Below, one piece after another: positions 5,296 through 5,342 of a DNA stretch of 5,342 nucleotides. The notes under the pieces are model-generated. The model worked only from the letters and a program-made list of their open reading frames with translations. It was not told where the DNA came from and did not search any database. The stretch covers positions 1 through 5,342 of the forward strand of contig JAQVTZ010000126.1 in assembly GCA_028699795.1 (NCBI GenBank), in the 5' to 3' direction. This DNA comes from Clostridia bacterium (GTDB taxonomy: Bacteria > Bacillota > Clostridia > Christensenellales > DTU072). A program made the position numbers and the translations under genes. The first letter of the stretch is position 1, and the number at the start of each line of letters is the position of its first letter.

Positions 5296-5342
5296 TTAGG
5301 CAGGCGTGCCGAACTTCACAAATGAATTGTAATGCAGTAGAT
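5296..5342 (-). CDS. C-terminal end of a convergent gene (partial)
   Basis: The minus strand enters from the right edge in a frame reading LLHYNSFVKFGTPA and stopping with TAA at 5296-5298. The stop is 25 bases before a strong terminator in the same orientation, the normal layout for a gene end. A second frame (TALQFICEVRHACLNK, stop at 5287-5289) also fits the terminator position, so the choice of frame is not certain. No family can be recognised from so few residues. Confidence 0.5.
   Translation of the reverse strand, partial: LLHYNSFVKFGTPA

Noticed and set aside
1..5342. tRNA genes, CRISPR repeats, insertion-sequence ends and known riboswitches
   Set aside because: No cloverleaf, regularly spaced repeat, transposase fragment or riboswitch core that I could recognise was found on either strand.

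Overview
The window looks like a chromosomal segment from a low-to-moderate G+C Gram-positive bacterium, most likely an anaerobic member of the Bacillota (Clostridia). Supporting signs are strong Shine-Dalgarno sequences (AAGGAGG, GGAGGA), sigma-A type promoters with good -10 boxes, a TTG start, a C_GCAxxG_C_C family redox protein, a DUF5058-type membrane protein and a GAF/GGDEF/EAL signalling protein. The genus cannot be named from the sequence. No tRNA, rRNA, CRISPR array, transposase or other mobile-element gene was seen.

Layout. (1) Bases 1-109, minus strand: the first 36 codons of a membrane protein that runs off the left edge; an ECF-type transporter S component is one weak possibility. 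(2) Bases 144-460, minus strand: a decayed MscS-family mechanosensitive channel gene. It keeps the pore-helix signature and the last about 30 residues. It has lost the beta domain and most of the C-terminal domain, and apparently most of the early transmembrane region. (3) Bases 461-645: divergent intergenic region with a 14-bp inverted repeat (518-551) and a near-consensus sigma-A promoter (575-603). (4) Bases 646-1128, plus: a 160-residue C_GCAxxG_C_C protein. (5) Bases 1293-3374, plus: a 693-residue PAS-GAF-GGDEF-EAL protein with a TTG start and its own extended -10 promoter. (6) Bases 3514-4260 and 4275-4964, plus: a two-gene membrane operon, a DUF5058-like six-helix protein followed by a 229-residue membrane protein of unknown function, closed by a terminator at 5021-5051. 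(7) Bases 5052-5295: non-coding DNA with possible promoter elements and a strong hairpin terminator (5238-5270) oriented for the minus strand. (8) Bases 5296-5342, minus: the last codons of a convergent gene entering from the right.

How the parts relate. The plus-strand genes look like three separate transcription units (646-1128; 1293-3374; 3514-4964), because each is preceded by its own promoter-like sequence. The cyclic-di-GMP protein is predicted to be cytosolic and may both make and degrade c-di-GMP. Its EAL catalytic residues are all present, while the GGDEF site has the variant SGDEF and no RxxD inhibitory site. The DUF5058 gene and its partner are tightly coupled (AAGGAGG overlaps the upstream stop codon) and probably form one membrane complex, perhaps a transporter of unknown substrate. 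That pair is the part of the window with the least described biology. The MscS relic is the clearest sign of ongoing gene loss.
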